From positions 321,879 through 385,878 of the forward strand of contig CAWCPM010000002.1 of the NCBI GenBank assembly GCA_963797565.1: a stretch of DNA of 64,000 nt, written 5' to 3'. Below the pieces are notes generated by a model. It ran no database searches, was not told where the DNA came from, and saw only the letters and a list, made by a program, of their open reading frames with translations. Source of the stretch: JAICYJ01 sp963797565 (lineage in GTDB: Bacteria; Actinomycetota; Thermoleophilia; Gaiellales; JAICJC01). The first letter of the stretch is position 1. Each line of letters starts with the position of its first letter. Positions 8,620 through 17,142 of the stretch are shown in pieces. A program made the translations under genes and the position numbers.

Positions 8620-9915
8620 GCAGCGCCACCGCCTCGCTTGCAAGCTCGAGCAGTGCGGCGTCCAGGTCGGGCTCGCCCGCGGCCGGCTCCGGCACGTTGT
8701 CGCAGAAGACGACGCGCACTCCGTGTTCGGCCGCGTACTCGCAGACCACGTCGATCGCAGCCGCCTTCACCTCTACCAGGAACGTGCCGGCCGCCGCGAC
8801 GTCGTCCCGCTCCAGCGCCTCACGCAGCGCCCGCCGGTCGGACAGGGCCGGCACCACCGCAACCACGTCGGCCTCGAGCCGCTCGGCCAGGCCGCCCGCC
8901 CGCTCCGGCGGGGCGGTCGTGAAGAACGCCACCGGCCCGTCGCCCAGCGGCTCCGCGGGCGTCGGTCGCAGCGTCACCGCCACCGTCGGCCGCCCCGGCG
9001 CAACAGCCTCGATCGCCTCGCGGGTCTCGTCGCAGCCGTGCTCGGCCATCGTGATCACGACCAGGTCGCTGCGGAGCACCCCGCACCGGGCCCAACCCCG
9101 CCGTCAGCGCCGCGGCCGGGCGGTGGGCCGACGTGACCAGCACCGTGCGATCGGCACGGAGCGGCGGCACGGCCGCTCCGGAGCCCTCCAGCAGGATCAG
9201 ATCAGGGTCGAGCGACCCGGCCAGCCGGGCCGCCTCGGCCACGTTCGAGAGGTACGTGCCTCCCGACAGGCCGCCGCCGCAACGGCGCGCGCCGACGGTG
9301 GCGACGCCCGTCAGCACCGCGTCCTCAAGGAAGTCGGAGGCCGCGTGCATCCCGGCTCGCGAGCGCTCCAGCAGCTGCTCGACGCCGACCGGTCCATCCG
9401 ACGGCACCACCAGCTCCGGCTCGGCCGGACCGCCGCGGCCCATCGCCACCACCACCACGTCGCGGCCGGCCGCATGCAGCAGGCGCGCCGCATGCGCCGA
9501 GACCGCCGTCTTCCCGACCCGCTTGCCGGTGCCGACGATCGCCAGCGCCGGGTGCTCGAGCGGCTCCGCGCAGGGCGGGCGCAGCTCGAAGTCAGCGCCC
9601 TCGTAGGCCAGCCCGGCGGCAAGCGCGTTCGCGGCCAGCCACAGCCGCCGCTTCTCGCTCAGCACCGGCTCGTCGGACAGGTCGAGCACGCGGTCCGCAG
9701 CCGTGGCGAGCGGCCGCCTCCAGCATCGAGGAAGCGGCGTCGCCGGACAGCTTCTCCAGCGGCACGCCGTAGTCGGGATCGCCGGCCAGCTTCTCGGTAC
9801 CGCCCAGCAGCAGCGCCGCGACGACGTCGGCCGTCGCGGAGGCCTGCTCGAGCGCGGCCCGCACCACCTGCGGGTAGTGCTCGCCGTCGACCAGCGCGAG
9901 CACCCGTGGACGCAT
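8612..9915 (-). CDS. Cyclic 2,3-diphosphoglycerate synthetase-like protein, interrupted by two indels
   Basis: About 434 aa if two single-base indels are repaired, one near 9700-9712 and one in a GGGG run near 9087. The N-terminal part (MRPRVLALVDGEHYPQVVR) matches the amino-terminal domain of archaeal CpgS, the middle has a P-loop AIVGTGKRVGKTAVS and the C-terminal part ends in ELASEAVALRA. The family closes 2,3-bisphosphoglycerate into the cyclic phosphoanhydride. The ATG overlaps the stop of the metallophosphoesterase gene by one base and the 3' end overlaps the 2-PG kinase start. The intact coupling on both sides argues that the indels are sequence errors, but a real pseudogene is possible. 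Confidence 0.75.
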
Positions 9916-10700
9916 CAGCGGCTCCCACGCTGGGGCGGGTGCTTCTCGTAGGCCAGCGTGCGGGTCGAGAAGCGGATGATCGTCTCGCGGTCGTGGTAGG
10001 GGTAGCGGCGGTAGATGTCGACCAGGTCGTCGCCGATCTCGACCACGTTGTAACAGGGCCGCGTGTAGCCGCGCACGCGCAGCGACGAGACGGTGCCGGC
10101 GTTGACAACGAACAGGTCCTCCAGCCGCCAGGCATACGGCACGTGCTTGTGACCCGAGAGCACCAGGTTGACCTTGGCGCGCTGCAGCACCTCCAGCGTG
10201 TCCCCCGCGTCGTGCACCACGTTGCGCTCGCGGCCGGTGCCGGGGATCGGCAGCAGGTGGTGGTGCAGCACGAACACCCGGAAGTCGGCTTCGGGCAGGA
10301 ACTGCTCCTCGATCCAGTCGTACCGGCTGCGCCCCACCACGCCGTGGTCGAGGTCGGGCTCCGACGAGTCGATCGCCACGAACGTGATGCCGTGCTTGCG
10401 CAGCACCGTCGAGCGCGGCCCCACCATCTCCTCGAAGTGCACGTAGCCGACGTTGCGGGAGTCGTGGTTGCCGGGGATCGTGATCACGTCCGGGCAATCC
10501 AGCTTGTCGAGGTAGCTGCGGGCTTGCGTGTACTCCTGCTTGTAGCCGAACGTGGTCAGATCGCCGGAGCAGACGACGACGTCGGGCCGCATGTCGTTGA
10601 TCTCGACGATGGCGCGCTCCAGCAGGTTGGCCACGAAGTACGGCGACCCGCAGTGCAGGTCGGAGAGATGCGCGATCACGAACGGGCGTTCCGCTGCCAT
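9915..10700 (-). CDS. Calcineurin-like metallophosphoesterase
   Basis: 261 aa from ATG 10700. All five metal-binding blocks of the CpdA/3',5'-cAMP phosphodiesterase-like family are visible: DLHCG, GDLTT, GNHD, a lone HHH (VLHHHLLP) and SGHKH. First gene of the operon leading through cyclic-DPG synthetase, 2-PG kinase and glpX. Because a downstream product is a cyclic phosphate compound, a role in hydrolysing that or another cyclic nucleotide is plausible but not shown by the sequence. Confidence 0.85.
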   Translation of the reverse strand: MAAERPFVIAHLSDLHCGSPYFVANLLERAIVEINDMRPDVVVCSGDLTTFGYKQEYTQARSYLDKLDCPDVITIPGNHDSRNVGYVHFEEMVGPRSTVLRKHGITFVAIDSSEPDLDHGVVGRSRYDWIEEQFLPEADFRVFVLHHHLLPIPGTGRERNVVHDAGDTLEVLQRAKVNLVLSGHKHVPYAWRLEDLFVVNAGTVSSLRVRGYTRPCYNVVEIGDDLVDIYRRYPYHDRETIIRFSTRTLAYEKHPPQRGSR

Positions 10701-10756
10701 AGGGTGGCGATCATAGACTGCGCTGTCCGCCCTGCGAAGTACAGTTTCCAAGCGGA

Positions 10757-11122
10757 ATGCAGGAACAACCTCGGTTCCACGCCTTCACGGGCGACTCTCC
10801 GCCGGCCTTCGCCAACGAGGCCGAGCTCGAGTGTGCGCAGATCCTCGATTTCCACGGCATCCCCTGGGAATACGAGCCGCACACCTTCACGCTCGACGTC
10901 GACGCGGACGGCAACACGCTCGAGGCGTTCACTCCCGACTTCTATCTGCCCGAGCAGGGGCTCTATCTCGAGATCACCACCATGAAGCAATCGCTCGTGA
11001 CCAAGAAGAACCGCAAGCTGCGCAGGCTGCGCGAGCTGCGACCGGACGTGCGGGTCAAGCTGTTCTACCGGCGCGACGTCGAGGCCCTTGCCGAGAAATA
11101 TGAGCTCGGCGAGGCTTCGTGA
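10757..11122 (+). CDS. Small PD-(D/E)XK-like predicted nuclease next to hpt
   Basis: 121 aa. The central block reads TPDFYLPEQGLYLEIT, which fits the D...E-x-K/T core of restriction-endonuclease-like folds (TPDFYL and YLEI), preceded by a helix with FANEAELECAQIL. The usual catalytic Lys is replaced by Thr, so activity is uncertain. Its stop overlaps the GTG start of hpt, so the two are co-translated; this gene pair looks like a conserved arrangement, though I cannot check it here. Confidence 0.6.
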   Translation: MQEQPRFHAFTGDSPPAFANEAELECAQILDFHGIPWEYEPHTFTLDVDADGNTLEAFTPDFYLPEQGLYLEITTMKQSLVTKKNRKLRRLRELRPDVRVKLFYRRDVEALAEKYELGEAS

Positions 11123-11667
11123 GCGTGGCCGCGGAGCGGCTGCTGCCATCGCCCGGTGAGATCGTCTTCGGATCGGATCTGATCGCCGGGCGGCTGGACG
11201 AGCTGGCACGCCAGATCAGCGGCGACTATCGCGGCCGCGACCTGGTGCTGGTGACCGTGCTGAAGGGCTCCGCGATCTTCCTGGCCGACCTGTCGCGGCG
11301 GCTGACGATCCCCCACCGTCTGGACTTCATCGCGATCTCGGCCTACCGCGGCGCGTCTGCGGGGTCGAGCGGGCGGATCCGGCTGCTGAAGGACATCGAC
11401 CGCCCGGTGCGCGACTGGCACGTGCTGATCGTCGAGGACATCGTCGACACCGGCCTCACGCTCAACTATCTGTTCACGACGCTGCGATTCCGCGGCGCCG
11501 CATCCGTCGAGGTGTGCACGCTGCTCGACCGCCCCTACCGGCGGCTGGTCGAGATCGAGCCGCGCTACGTCGGATTCACTGCCCCCGATGCGTTCGTTGT
11601 GGGATACGGGTTCGATCACCGCCAGCGCTTCCGGAACCTGCCGGACATCCACCTGCTCGCGCGCTGA
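11119..11667 (+). CDS. hpt: Hypoxanthine phosphoribosyltransferase
   Basis: 182 aa purine salvage enzyme converting hypoxanthine (or guanine) and PRPP to the nucleotide. The PRPP loop VLIVEDIVDTGLT (about residues 103-115), the VLKGSAIF loop and the C-terminal FVVGYGFD purine-recognition segment are all present. GTG start overlaps the stop of the upstream small gene. Its last 92 bp overlap the convergent radical SAM gene. Confidence 0.95.
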   Translation: MSVAAERLLPSPGEIVFGSDLIAGRLDELARQISGDYRGRDLVLVTVLKGSAIFLADLSRRLTIPHRLDFIAISAYRGASAGSSGRIRLLKDIDRPVRDWHVLIVEDIVDTGLTLNYLFTTLRFRGAASVEVCTLLDRPYRRLVEIEPRYVGFTAPDAFVVGYGFDHRQRFRNLPDIHLLAR

Positions 11668-12550
11668 GCTCGTCGCGCACGATCGACGCAACCCGCTCGC
11701 GGTCCTGGCGCAGCCCGTACGGTCCCGCCCGGTAGGCGTCCCGGTGCAGGTCGACCAGCGCCGGCAGCTCCCGCTCCAGCCACTCGAAGTAGTGCTCGCG
11801 CACGCCCGGGCGCAGGTGCAGGAGGATCGGGCTGACGTGATCGGCGCCGGCGTCCAGGCAGGTCCGGGTCAGCCGCCGGATCTGCTCCTCACCGTCGCTG
11901 ATCCCGGGCAGGATCGGCGCCATCAGCACGGACGGCCGCAGCCCCGCCGCGGCCAGCCGCGAGATCGCCTCCAGCCGACTGCTGGGCGACGCTGCACCCG
12001 GCTCGCTGATCCGCGCCACCGCATCCTCGTCGGTGCCGATCGACATCGCCACGCTCACACGCGTGCGCCCCGCGGCCTCGCTCAGCAGGTCGATGTCGCG
12101 CACGATCAGCGACGACTTGGTCAGGATCGAGAACGGGTTGCGCCGCCGTGACAGCACCTCCACCAGCCCCCGCGTCAGCCGGTAGTGGCCCTCGGCCGGC
12201 TGGTAGGGGTCGGTGTTCGTGCCCATCGCGATCGAGTCGCCGCCCCAGGCGGGATCCTCCAGCTCGCGGTCGAGCTTCTCGACCGCGTTCACCTTGACCA
12301 CGATCCGCCGCTCGAAGTCCTCGCCCGAGTTCAGGCCCAGGTACTCGTGCGTGGGCCGAGCGAAGCAGTACGTGCAGGCGTGCCGGCAGCCGCGGTAGAC
12401 GTTGATGGTGTGGCGGAACGGCATCCGGGACGAGGCCGGCAGCGTGTTGATGATCCGCCGCGCGTTGACCGCCATGTACTCCACGCTGGGCAGCTCTCGC
12501 TGCTCGGGGCCGAACAGCGCCAGCTGCGGTTCATCAGGTAGCCACCGCAT
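11576..12550 (-). CDS. Radical SAM protein, Rv2578c / SPL-like family
   Basis: 324 aa. The radical SAM cysteine cluster is CRHACTYCFARP near residue 55, and the HEY, SAMGTNTDPYQP-like and LTKSSLI segments are those of the spore photoproduct lyase-like subfamily typified by mycobacterial Rv2578c. A perfect 14-bp LexA-type palindrome lies 14 bp upstream of its ATG, which suggests DNA-damage induction. The last about 30 residues run antisense over the end of hpt and are low in conservation-like features; they may be a lineage-specific tail. Confidence 0.88.
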   Translation of the reverse strand: MRWLPDEPQLALFGPEQRELPSVEYMAVNARRIINTLPASSRMPFRHTINVYRGCRHACTYCFARPTHEYLGLNSGEDFERRIVVKVNAVEKLDRELEDPAWGGDSIAMGTNTDPYQPAEGHYRLTRGLVEVLSRRRNPFSILTKSSLIVRDIDLLSEAAGRTRVSVAMSIGTDEDAVARISEPGAASPSSRLEAISRLAAAGLRPSVLMAPILPGISDGEEQIRRLTRTCLDAGADHVSPILLHLRPGVREHYFEWLERELPALVDLHRDAYRAGPYGLRQDRERVASIVRDELSARAGGCPAGSGSAGGDRTRIPQRTHRGQ

Positions 12551-12563
12551 GCGGGCACTATAG

Positions 12564-12577
12564 CGAACATATGTTCG
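12564..12577. promoter_or_regulatory. LexA (SOS) box upstream of the radical SAM gene
   Basis: Perfect palindrome CGAACATATGTTCG. It matches the CGAAC-N4-GTTCG consensus of Gram-positive and actinobacterial LexA operators. It is 14 bp from the start codon of the minus-strand radical SAM gene, a position that would block transcription. An identical copy occurs at 53327-53340. Confidence 0.8.
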
Positions 12578-12604
12578 CCTCGCACGAGGCGGACGAACGC
12601 GGGT

Positions 12605-13411
12605 CTACTGCTCGCGCTCAGGCTCGGCGGCAGGCTGCTCGGCGGGCGCCGCCGCGGGCTGCTCGGCGGGCTGCCCCTCGCTCAGCTCCCCCGCCGATGC
12701 GGCCGGGGCGGCCAGCTCCGTGCGGATCTTGTTCAGCTCGGCATCGACCTGGGCATCCGCCGAGAGCGCCGCGATCTGGCGATCGAGCGACGATGTGCCG
12801 GACGCGCCCACCTCGTCCAGGGCGCCGGTCGAGACCAGCTCCTCGACGGCGGACGCGCGCGCCCGCATCTGCTCCACCTGATCCTGCGCCCGCGCCGTGG
12901 CGGCGCCGATGTCCGACAGCTCCGACGAGAGGCCCGCCGTCGCCTCGCCGATCCGCACCTGTGCCTCGGCGGCCGAGTACTGCGCCTTGATCACTTCCTT
13001 CTGGGTGCGGAAGGCCTCGACCTTCTGCGAGAGCTCCTGTTGCTGGGCGACCATCTGGCGCTGCTGCTCCTCGAGCCCGGCGATCTGCTGGTCGAGCCCC
13101 TGCAGCTGCTCCTGCACCAGCACCTTGCGCTCCAGCGCCGTGCGGGCGAGGTCGTCGCGCCCGGCCGAAATCGCCTGGCGGGCCTGGCCGTCGAGCTTGA
13201 CGACGCTCTGCTCGAGCCCCTGGGTCTGGTGCTGCAGCCGCTTCTTCGCGGTGACCACGTCGGCCAGCCCGCGCTTGGTCTTCTGCAGCATCTCCAGCTG
13301 CTTCTGATAGCTGTAGTCGAGCGTCTCGCCCGGGTTCTCGACCCGGTCCAGCGTGCGACTGGCCTTGGCCTTGAAGATCATCGTGAACCGCTGCCACAAC
13401 CCCACGGTCAT
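12605..13411 (-). CDS. pspA: PspA/IM30 family membrane-stress protein
   Basis: 268 aa, almost wholly alpha-helical coiled coil rich in Gln, Glu and Ala, starting MTVGLWQRFTMIFKAKAS with the amphipathic N-terminal helix typical of PspA/Vipp1. Residues 1-225 fit the family; the last 40 residues form a Pro/Ala/Glu-rich tail (repeats of AEQPAA) that is not part of the core. The ATG overlaps the stop of the ccmI-like gene upstream (4 bp). Peripheral inner-membrane protein that protects membrane integrity by oligomerising. Confidence 0.9.
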   Translation of the reverse strand: MTVGLWQRFTMIFKAKASRTLDRVENPGETLDYSYQKQLEMLQKTKRGLADVVTAKKRLQHQTQGLEQSVVKLDGQARQAISAGRDDLARTALERKVLVQEQLQGLDQQIAGLEEQQRQMVAQQQELSQKVEAFRTQKEVIKAQYSAAEAQVRIGEATAGLSSELSDIGAATARAQDQVEQMRARASAVEELVSTGALDEVGASGTSSLDRQIAALSADAQVDAELNKIRTELAAPAASAGELSEGQPAEQPAAAPAEQPAAEPEREQ

Positions 13412-13731
13412 TCCTCCGGAGACGACGTATCGGGCTCGGAATCTAGCGTATCAAGCCCTCGCAGGGCGGCCGCGGCCTCCGAGCGCAGTCTCCGCCGCTC
13501 GCTCTGGTAGTCCTCGTCGCTGACCTTGCCGGTGCGGTGATCCTGCTCCAGGTCGCGCAGGCCGGCGTATGCGGCGTCGCGACGCTCCATCAACTCCAGC
13601 CGGTTGCGGTCGCGTGCTGACAGCGCCTGCTCGGGCGCTCCCCGCTCCGGCGACAGGAACGGCCACGCCACCGCCACCACCACGGTGGCGACGATGACCG
13701 CCACGACGGCGGCCTCGACGGCGGTGCTCAC
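13408..13731 (-). CDS. CcmI/CycH-like N-terminal domain protein
   Basis: 107 aa: one N-terminal transmembrane segment (about residues 5-26) then a short soluble domain with the pattern AYAGLRDLEQDHRTGKVSDEDYQ, the signature of the CcmI amino-terminal module. The TPR half of CcmI is absent. It begins 4 bp inside the end of ccmF, so it belongs to the cytochrome c maturation block and probably helps haem ligation to apocytochromes. Confidence 0.8.
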   Translation of the reverse strand: MSTAVEAAVVAVIVATVVVAVAWPFLSPERGAPEQALSARDRNRLELMERRDAAYAGLRDLEQDHRTGKVSDEDYQSERRRLRSEAAAALRGLDTLDSEPDTSSPEE

Positions 13732-15732
13732 GCCTCTTTGGCCAGCGCGGTCGAGTAGCGTCGCGCGAGCTGGCGTGCCTCGCGCGGATCGGGCCAGATC
13801 GTGATGGCGGCGCCCAGCACGAACACCAGGCCGGCCAGCCAGATCAGGCTCACCATCGGGTTCACCAGCGCCTTGATGACGACCTCGTTCTTGCTCGGGT
13901 CGGCGCCCTGCAGGATCGTGTAGACGTCGACGCCGCGCAGGTCGTGGCGGATGTCGACCTCGTTTGACTGCGTCTTCACCGTGTGGTCGGTGAAGTCACG
14001 CACGGCCGGATACAGCGTCCCCTGCGTGCTGCCGCCACGGCTCACCACCAGCCGCGCGGCCGTGTCCACGTAGTTGGGGCCGGTGGTTGACCGCATGCCG
14101 GTGTAGGTGAGCGTGTAGCCGCCCACCTGCATCGACTGTCCGGGCTTCAGCGCCGCCTGGCTGACGCTGCCGTAGGCGCCGGAGGCGGCGATGCCGACCA
14201 CCAACAACACCACGGCCAGGTGCACGACGTAGCCGCCGTAGCGCCGGCGGTTGCGGCTGACCAGGTCGACCAGCGCCCGCGGCCAGGAACCGCCGGCGAT
14301 CGCCCTGCGCGCCGAGGCCCCGCGCGCGAACTCCAGGCCGATCGTGACCGTCACGAAGATGCACAGCGAGAACGCCGTCAGCCCGGGCCAGCTCGACCCC
14401 AGGCCCAGCAGCGCAAGCAGCGCGCCGCCGGCGGCGGCCGAGATCACCGGCCAGCGGAACGTGCGCCAGAGGCTGCCCGGCGTCGCCCGCCGCCACGCGA
14501 TCAGCGGACCGATTCCGGTCAGCGCCAGCAGCGGCAGGCCGAACGCGACCAGGAAGAAGTTGTAGTACGGCACCGACACCGTGCTGCGTACGCCTCGCAC
14601 CGCCTCGGACAGGAGCGGGAACACCACGCCCCACAGGATCACGAACGCGAACGCCAGCAGCAGCAGGTTGTTGAACAGGAACGTCGCCTCGCGCGACACC
14701 ACCGACTCCAGCTTGTGGTCGCTGCGCAGCAGCGGCAGCCGCCACACCAAAAGCGTCGTCGCGAACGCCAGCACGATCGACAGGAACACCAGCAGCGCCG
14801 GCCCCACCGGTGACTGCACGAACGAGTGGATCGAGTCGACCACGCCGCTCCGGGTCAGGAACGTGCCGAAGATCGACAGCGCGAACGTGGCGGTGACCAG
14901 CACCACGTTCCAGACCTTCAGCATGCCCCGCTTCTCCTGCACCATCACCGAGTGCAGGTAGGCGGTGCCGGCCAGCCATGGCATCAGCGCCGCGTTCTCG
15001 ACGGGATCCCAGCCCCAGTAGCCGCCCCAGCCGATCTCGACGTAGGCCCAGTGCGCCCCCAGCAGCATGCCAACGCCCAGCGACGCCCATGCGAACAGCG
15101 TCCAGCGGCGCACGGACGCCAGCCAGCGGGCGTCGGTGCGGCGCGTGATCAGCGCCGCCATGGCGAACGCGAACGGCACGGCGAACGAGACGTAGCCGAG
15201 GTAGAGGGCCGGGGGGTGCGCGGCCATGTAGGGGTTCTGCAGCGACGGGTCGAGACCGAACCCGTCGTGCGGCACGACCCCGGCCGTGCGCTCGAACGGC
15301 GAGGAGATGATCGTCGCCATCGTTGCGAAGAACACCATGCAGCCGCCCAGCACCGCCGTCACCCACGGCATCAGCTCACGGTTCTTGTGCCTGTTCTGCA
15401 GCGTCACCAGCGAGGAAGCGCCGGTCAGCACCGTCAGCCACAGCAATAGCGAACCGGGCTGGCTGGCCCACAGCGAGGTCAGCAGGTAGGGCGTCGGCAG
15501 CGTGCGGCTGGTGTGCTGCAGGACGACCGCGATCGAGAAGTCGTGGCGCACCAGCGCCACCTCGAGCAGCACCACCGCCGACACCGTGCACACGAACGCC
15601 GCCATCACGGCGTTGCCGGCGCTGCGCATCAATCGCCGGTCGCGGCGCAACCCGGCCACCACGGACGCCACGAGTGGCGTAGGTGACCAGCGCCAGCACG
15701 AGCAGCAGCAGCGCGCTGCCGACGGTGGCCAA
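13728..15732 (-). CDS. ccmF: Cytochrome c haem lyase subunit CcmF, interrupted by one indel
   Basis: About 668 aa when an indel near 15668 is repaired; the first about 20 residues (LATVGSALLLLVLALVTYAT) and the remaining about 645 residues lie in neighbouring frames. About 15 transmembrane segments, and the WWD haem-handling motif of the family as GWGGYWGWDPVENA. CcmF attaches haem to the CXXCH of apocytochromes on the outer face of the membrane. The likely TTG start is 2 nt after the ccmE stop; the 3' end overlaps the ccmI-like gene. The rest of the frame is intact, so a consensus error is likely. Confidence 0.88.
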
Positions 15733-15734
15733 GG

Positions 15735-16148
15735 TCAGGCCCCCGAGCCGCCGCCCGAGTACTTGCTCGGGCACTTCGTGATCAGCGAGTCGGGGTTGGC
15801 CTCGAACTGGCCGTTCACCATGTGCCCGGTGACGATGATCCGCCGGCCCTGCTGGAAGGCGTCGGGCACCGACCCGCCCGAGTAGCGCACCGGCACGGTC
15901 TGCGTCGACCCCTCGTCCTTCACGACCATCGTGAAGGGTGCCTGGGCGGTGGCGCAGTCGACCCGCTCGCAGCTGATCGCGGTGCCTGTGAGCTGCACCG
16001 TGTGCTTGGCGGCGCCGTCCTTGTCGGCGCGCAGCTGGCTGACCGTGACGACCAGCTGCCCGGAGCCTCGGGCGACCTGGTAGACCAGGAACACCGCCAG
16101 CAGAGCTGCGACGGCGAGCGCGATCACCAGGCGCGGAGCGGCAGTCAT
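15735..16148 (-). CDS. ccmE: Cytochrome c maturation haem chaperone CcmE, CXXXY type
   Basis: 137 aa with one N-terminal membrane anchor and an OB-fold domain. CcmE carries haem covalently. Here the haem-binding site reads KCPSKY, that is the C-x-x-x-Y variant found in some bacteria and archaea instead of the proteobacterial His-containing site. First gene of the ccmE-ccmF-ccmI-like-pspA run. ccmA-D are not in the window. Confidence 0.9.
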   Translation of the reverse strand: MTAAPRLVIALAVAALLAVFLVYQVARGSGQLVVTVSQLRADKDGAAKHTVQLTGTAISCERVDCATAQAPFTMVVKDEGSTQTVPVRYSGGSVPDAFQQGRRIIVTGHMVNGQFEANPDSLITKCPSKYSGGGSGA

Positions 16149-16194
16149 CGCCGTCAGCGTATCAAGGGCGTTCGCCGTTCAGCCGCAGGCCGGC

Positions 16195-16419
16195 TCACGC
16201 CGCGGTGTCGGGCACTGCGTAGCCAAGATCGAGGCACAGCTGCCCGCGCTGCGTCTCGCGCAGGGCGTCGGTGTAGCCCTGGCCGTAGGCGGCGCGCAGG
16301 AACCACCCCAGCAGCTCCATGTCGAGGTGCTCGGGGCGCAGCTCGAACAGCTCAGCCCACAGCTCGGCCAGCCGGACGTCGATCGCCATCGCCAACGTGT
16401 CTTTGCGCTCGTTTGCCAT
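16195..16419 (-). CDS. Conserved-looking small acidic protein of unknown function
   Basis: 74 aa beginning MANERKDTLAMAIDVRLAEL. Predicted all-helical with no membrane segment; a LRETQRGQLCLDLGYAVPD tail. I do not recognise a domain. Divergent from the LysE-type exporter gene. Coding potential is supported by strong third-position G/C and a plausible globular composition. Confidence 0.5.
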   Translation of the reverse strand: MANERKDTLAMAIDVRLAELWAELFELRPEHLDMELLGWFLRAAYGQGYTDALRETQRGQLCLDLGYAVPDTAA

Positions 16420-16506
16420 CAAATCACAGCGTAGGTGGGCCATCGGACGGAGTGCCACCCGAATTGGGGCTGCAACCGCGGCATCCCGCCCCGATAGACT
16501 CGCACC

Positions 16507-17142
16507 ATGCCCAATCTCGCCACCTGGCTGGCATTCGTCGCCACGGCGCTGGTGCTGCTCCTGATCCCGGGGCCGGCCGTGCTCTACATCGTCTCGCAGA
16601 GCGTGGAGCACGGACGCCGGGCGGGCCTGATGGCGACGCTCGGCGTGCACTGCGGCACGCTGGTGCACATCACCGCGGCCGCACTGGGGCTGTCGGCGAT
16701 CCTGGTGTCCTCCTCGCTCGCGTTCGGGGCGGTGCGCCTGATCGGTGCCGCCTACCTGATCTACCTGGGCGTACGCACCCTTGCCGACCGAACCGCCCGC
16801 ACCCAGGCGCCCGCGCCCCGCGAGACGCGGCTCGGCCTGATCTTCCGCCAGGGCATCCTGGTGAACGTCACCAACCCGAAGACGGCGCTGTTCTTCTTCG
16901 CCTTCCTGCCGCAGTTCGTGAACCGAAACGGCGCGCCGATCCCCGAGCAGATCGTGGTGCTGGGGCTGACCTTCGCCGTGCTCGGCCTGATCACCGACGG
17001 CACCTGGGCGGTCGTGGCGGGCAGCGCGGCCGGCTGGGTGAAGGGGCGTTCGTCGGTGCGCAGCCTGCAGCGCTGGGTGACCGGGTGCATCTTCATCGGC
17101 CTGGGCGTGGCGACCGCCCTGGTCGGGTCCGAGAAGCGCTAG
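16507..17142 (+). CDS. LysE/RhtB family exporter
   Basis: 211 aa, six hydrophobic segments. N terminus LLIPGPAVLYIVSQSVEHGRR, the amino-acid exporter signature (P-G-P then a Gly/Arg-rich turn), and FRQGILVNVTNPKTALFFFAFLPQFV (split in two by the loop) in the middle. Such proteins export amino acids or related small molecules. The substrate cannot be told from sequence. Confidence 0.9.
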   Translation: MPNLATWLAFVATALVLLLIPGPAVLYIVSQSVEHGRRAGLMATLGVHCGTLVHITAAALGLSAILVSSSLAFGAVRLIGAAYLIYLGVRTLADRTARTQAPAPRETRLGLIFRQGILVNVTNPKTALFFFAFLPQFVNRNGAPIPEQIVVLGLTFAVLGLITDGTWAVVAGSAAGWVKGRSSVRSLQRWVTGCIFIGLGVATALVGSEKR

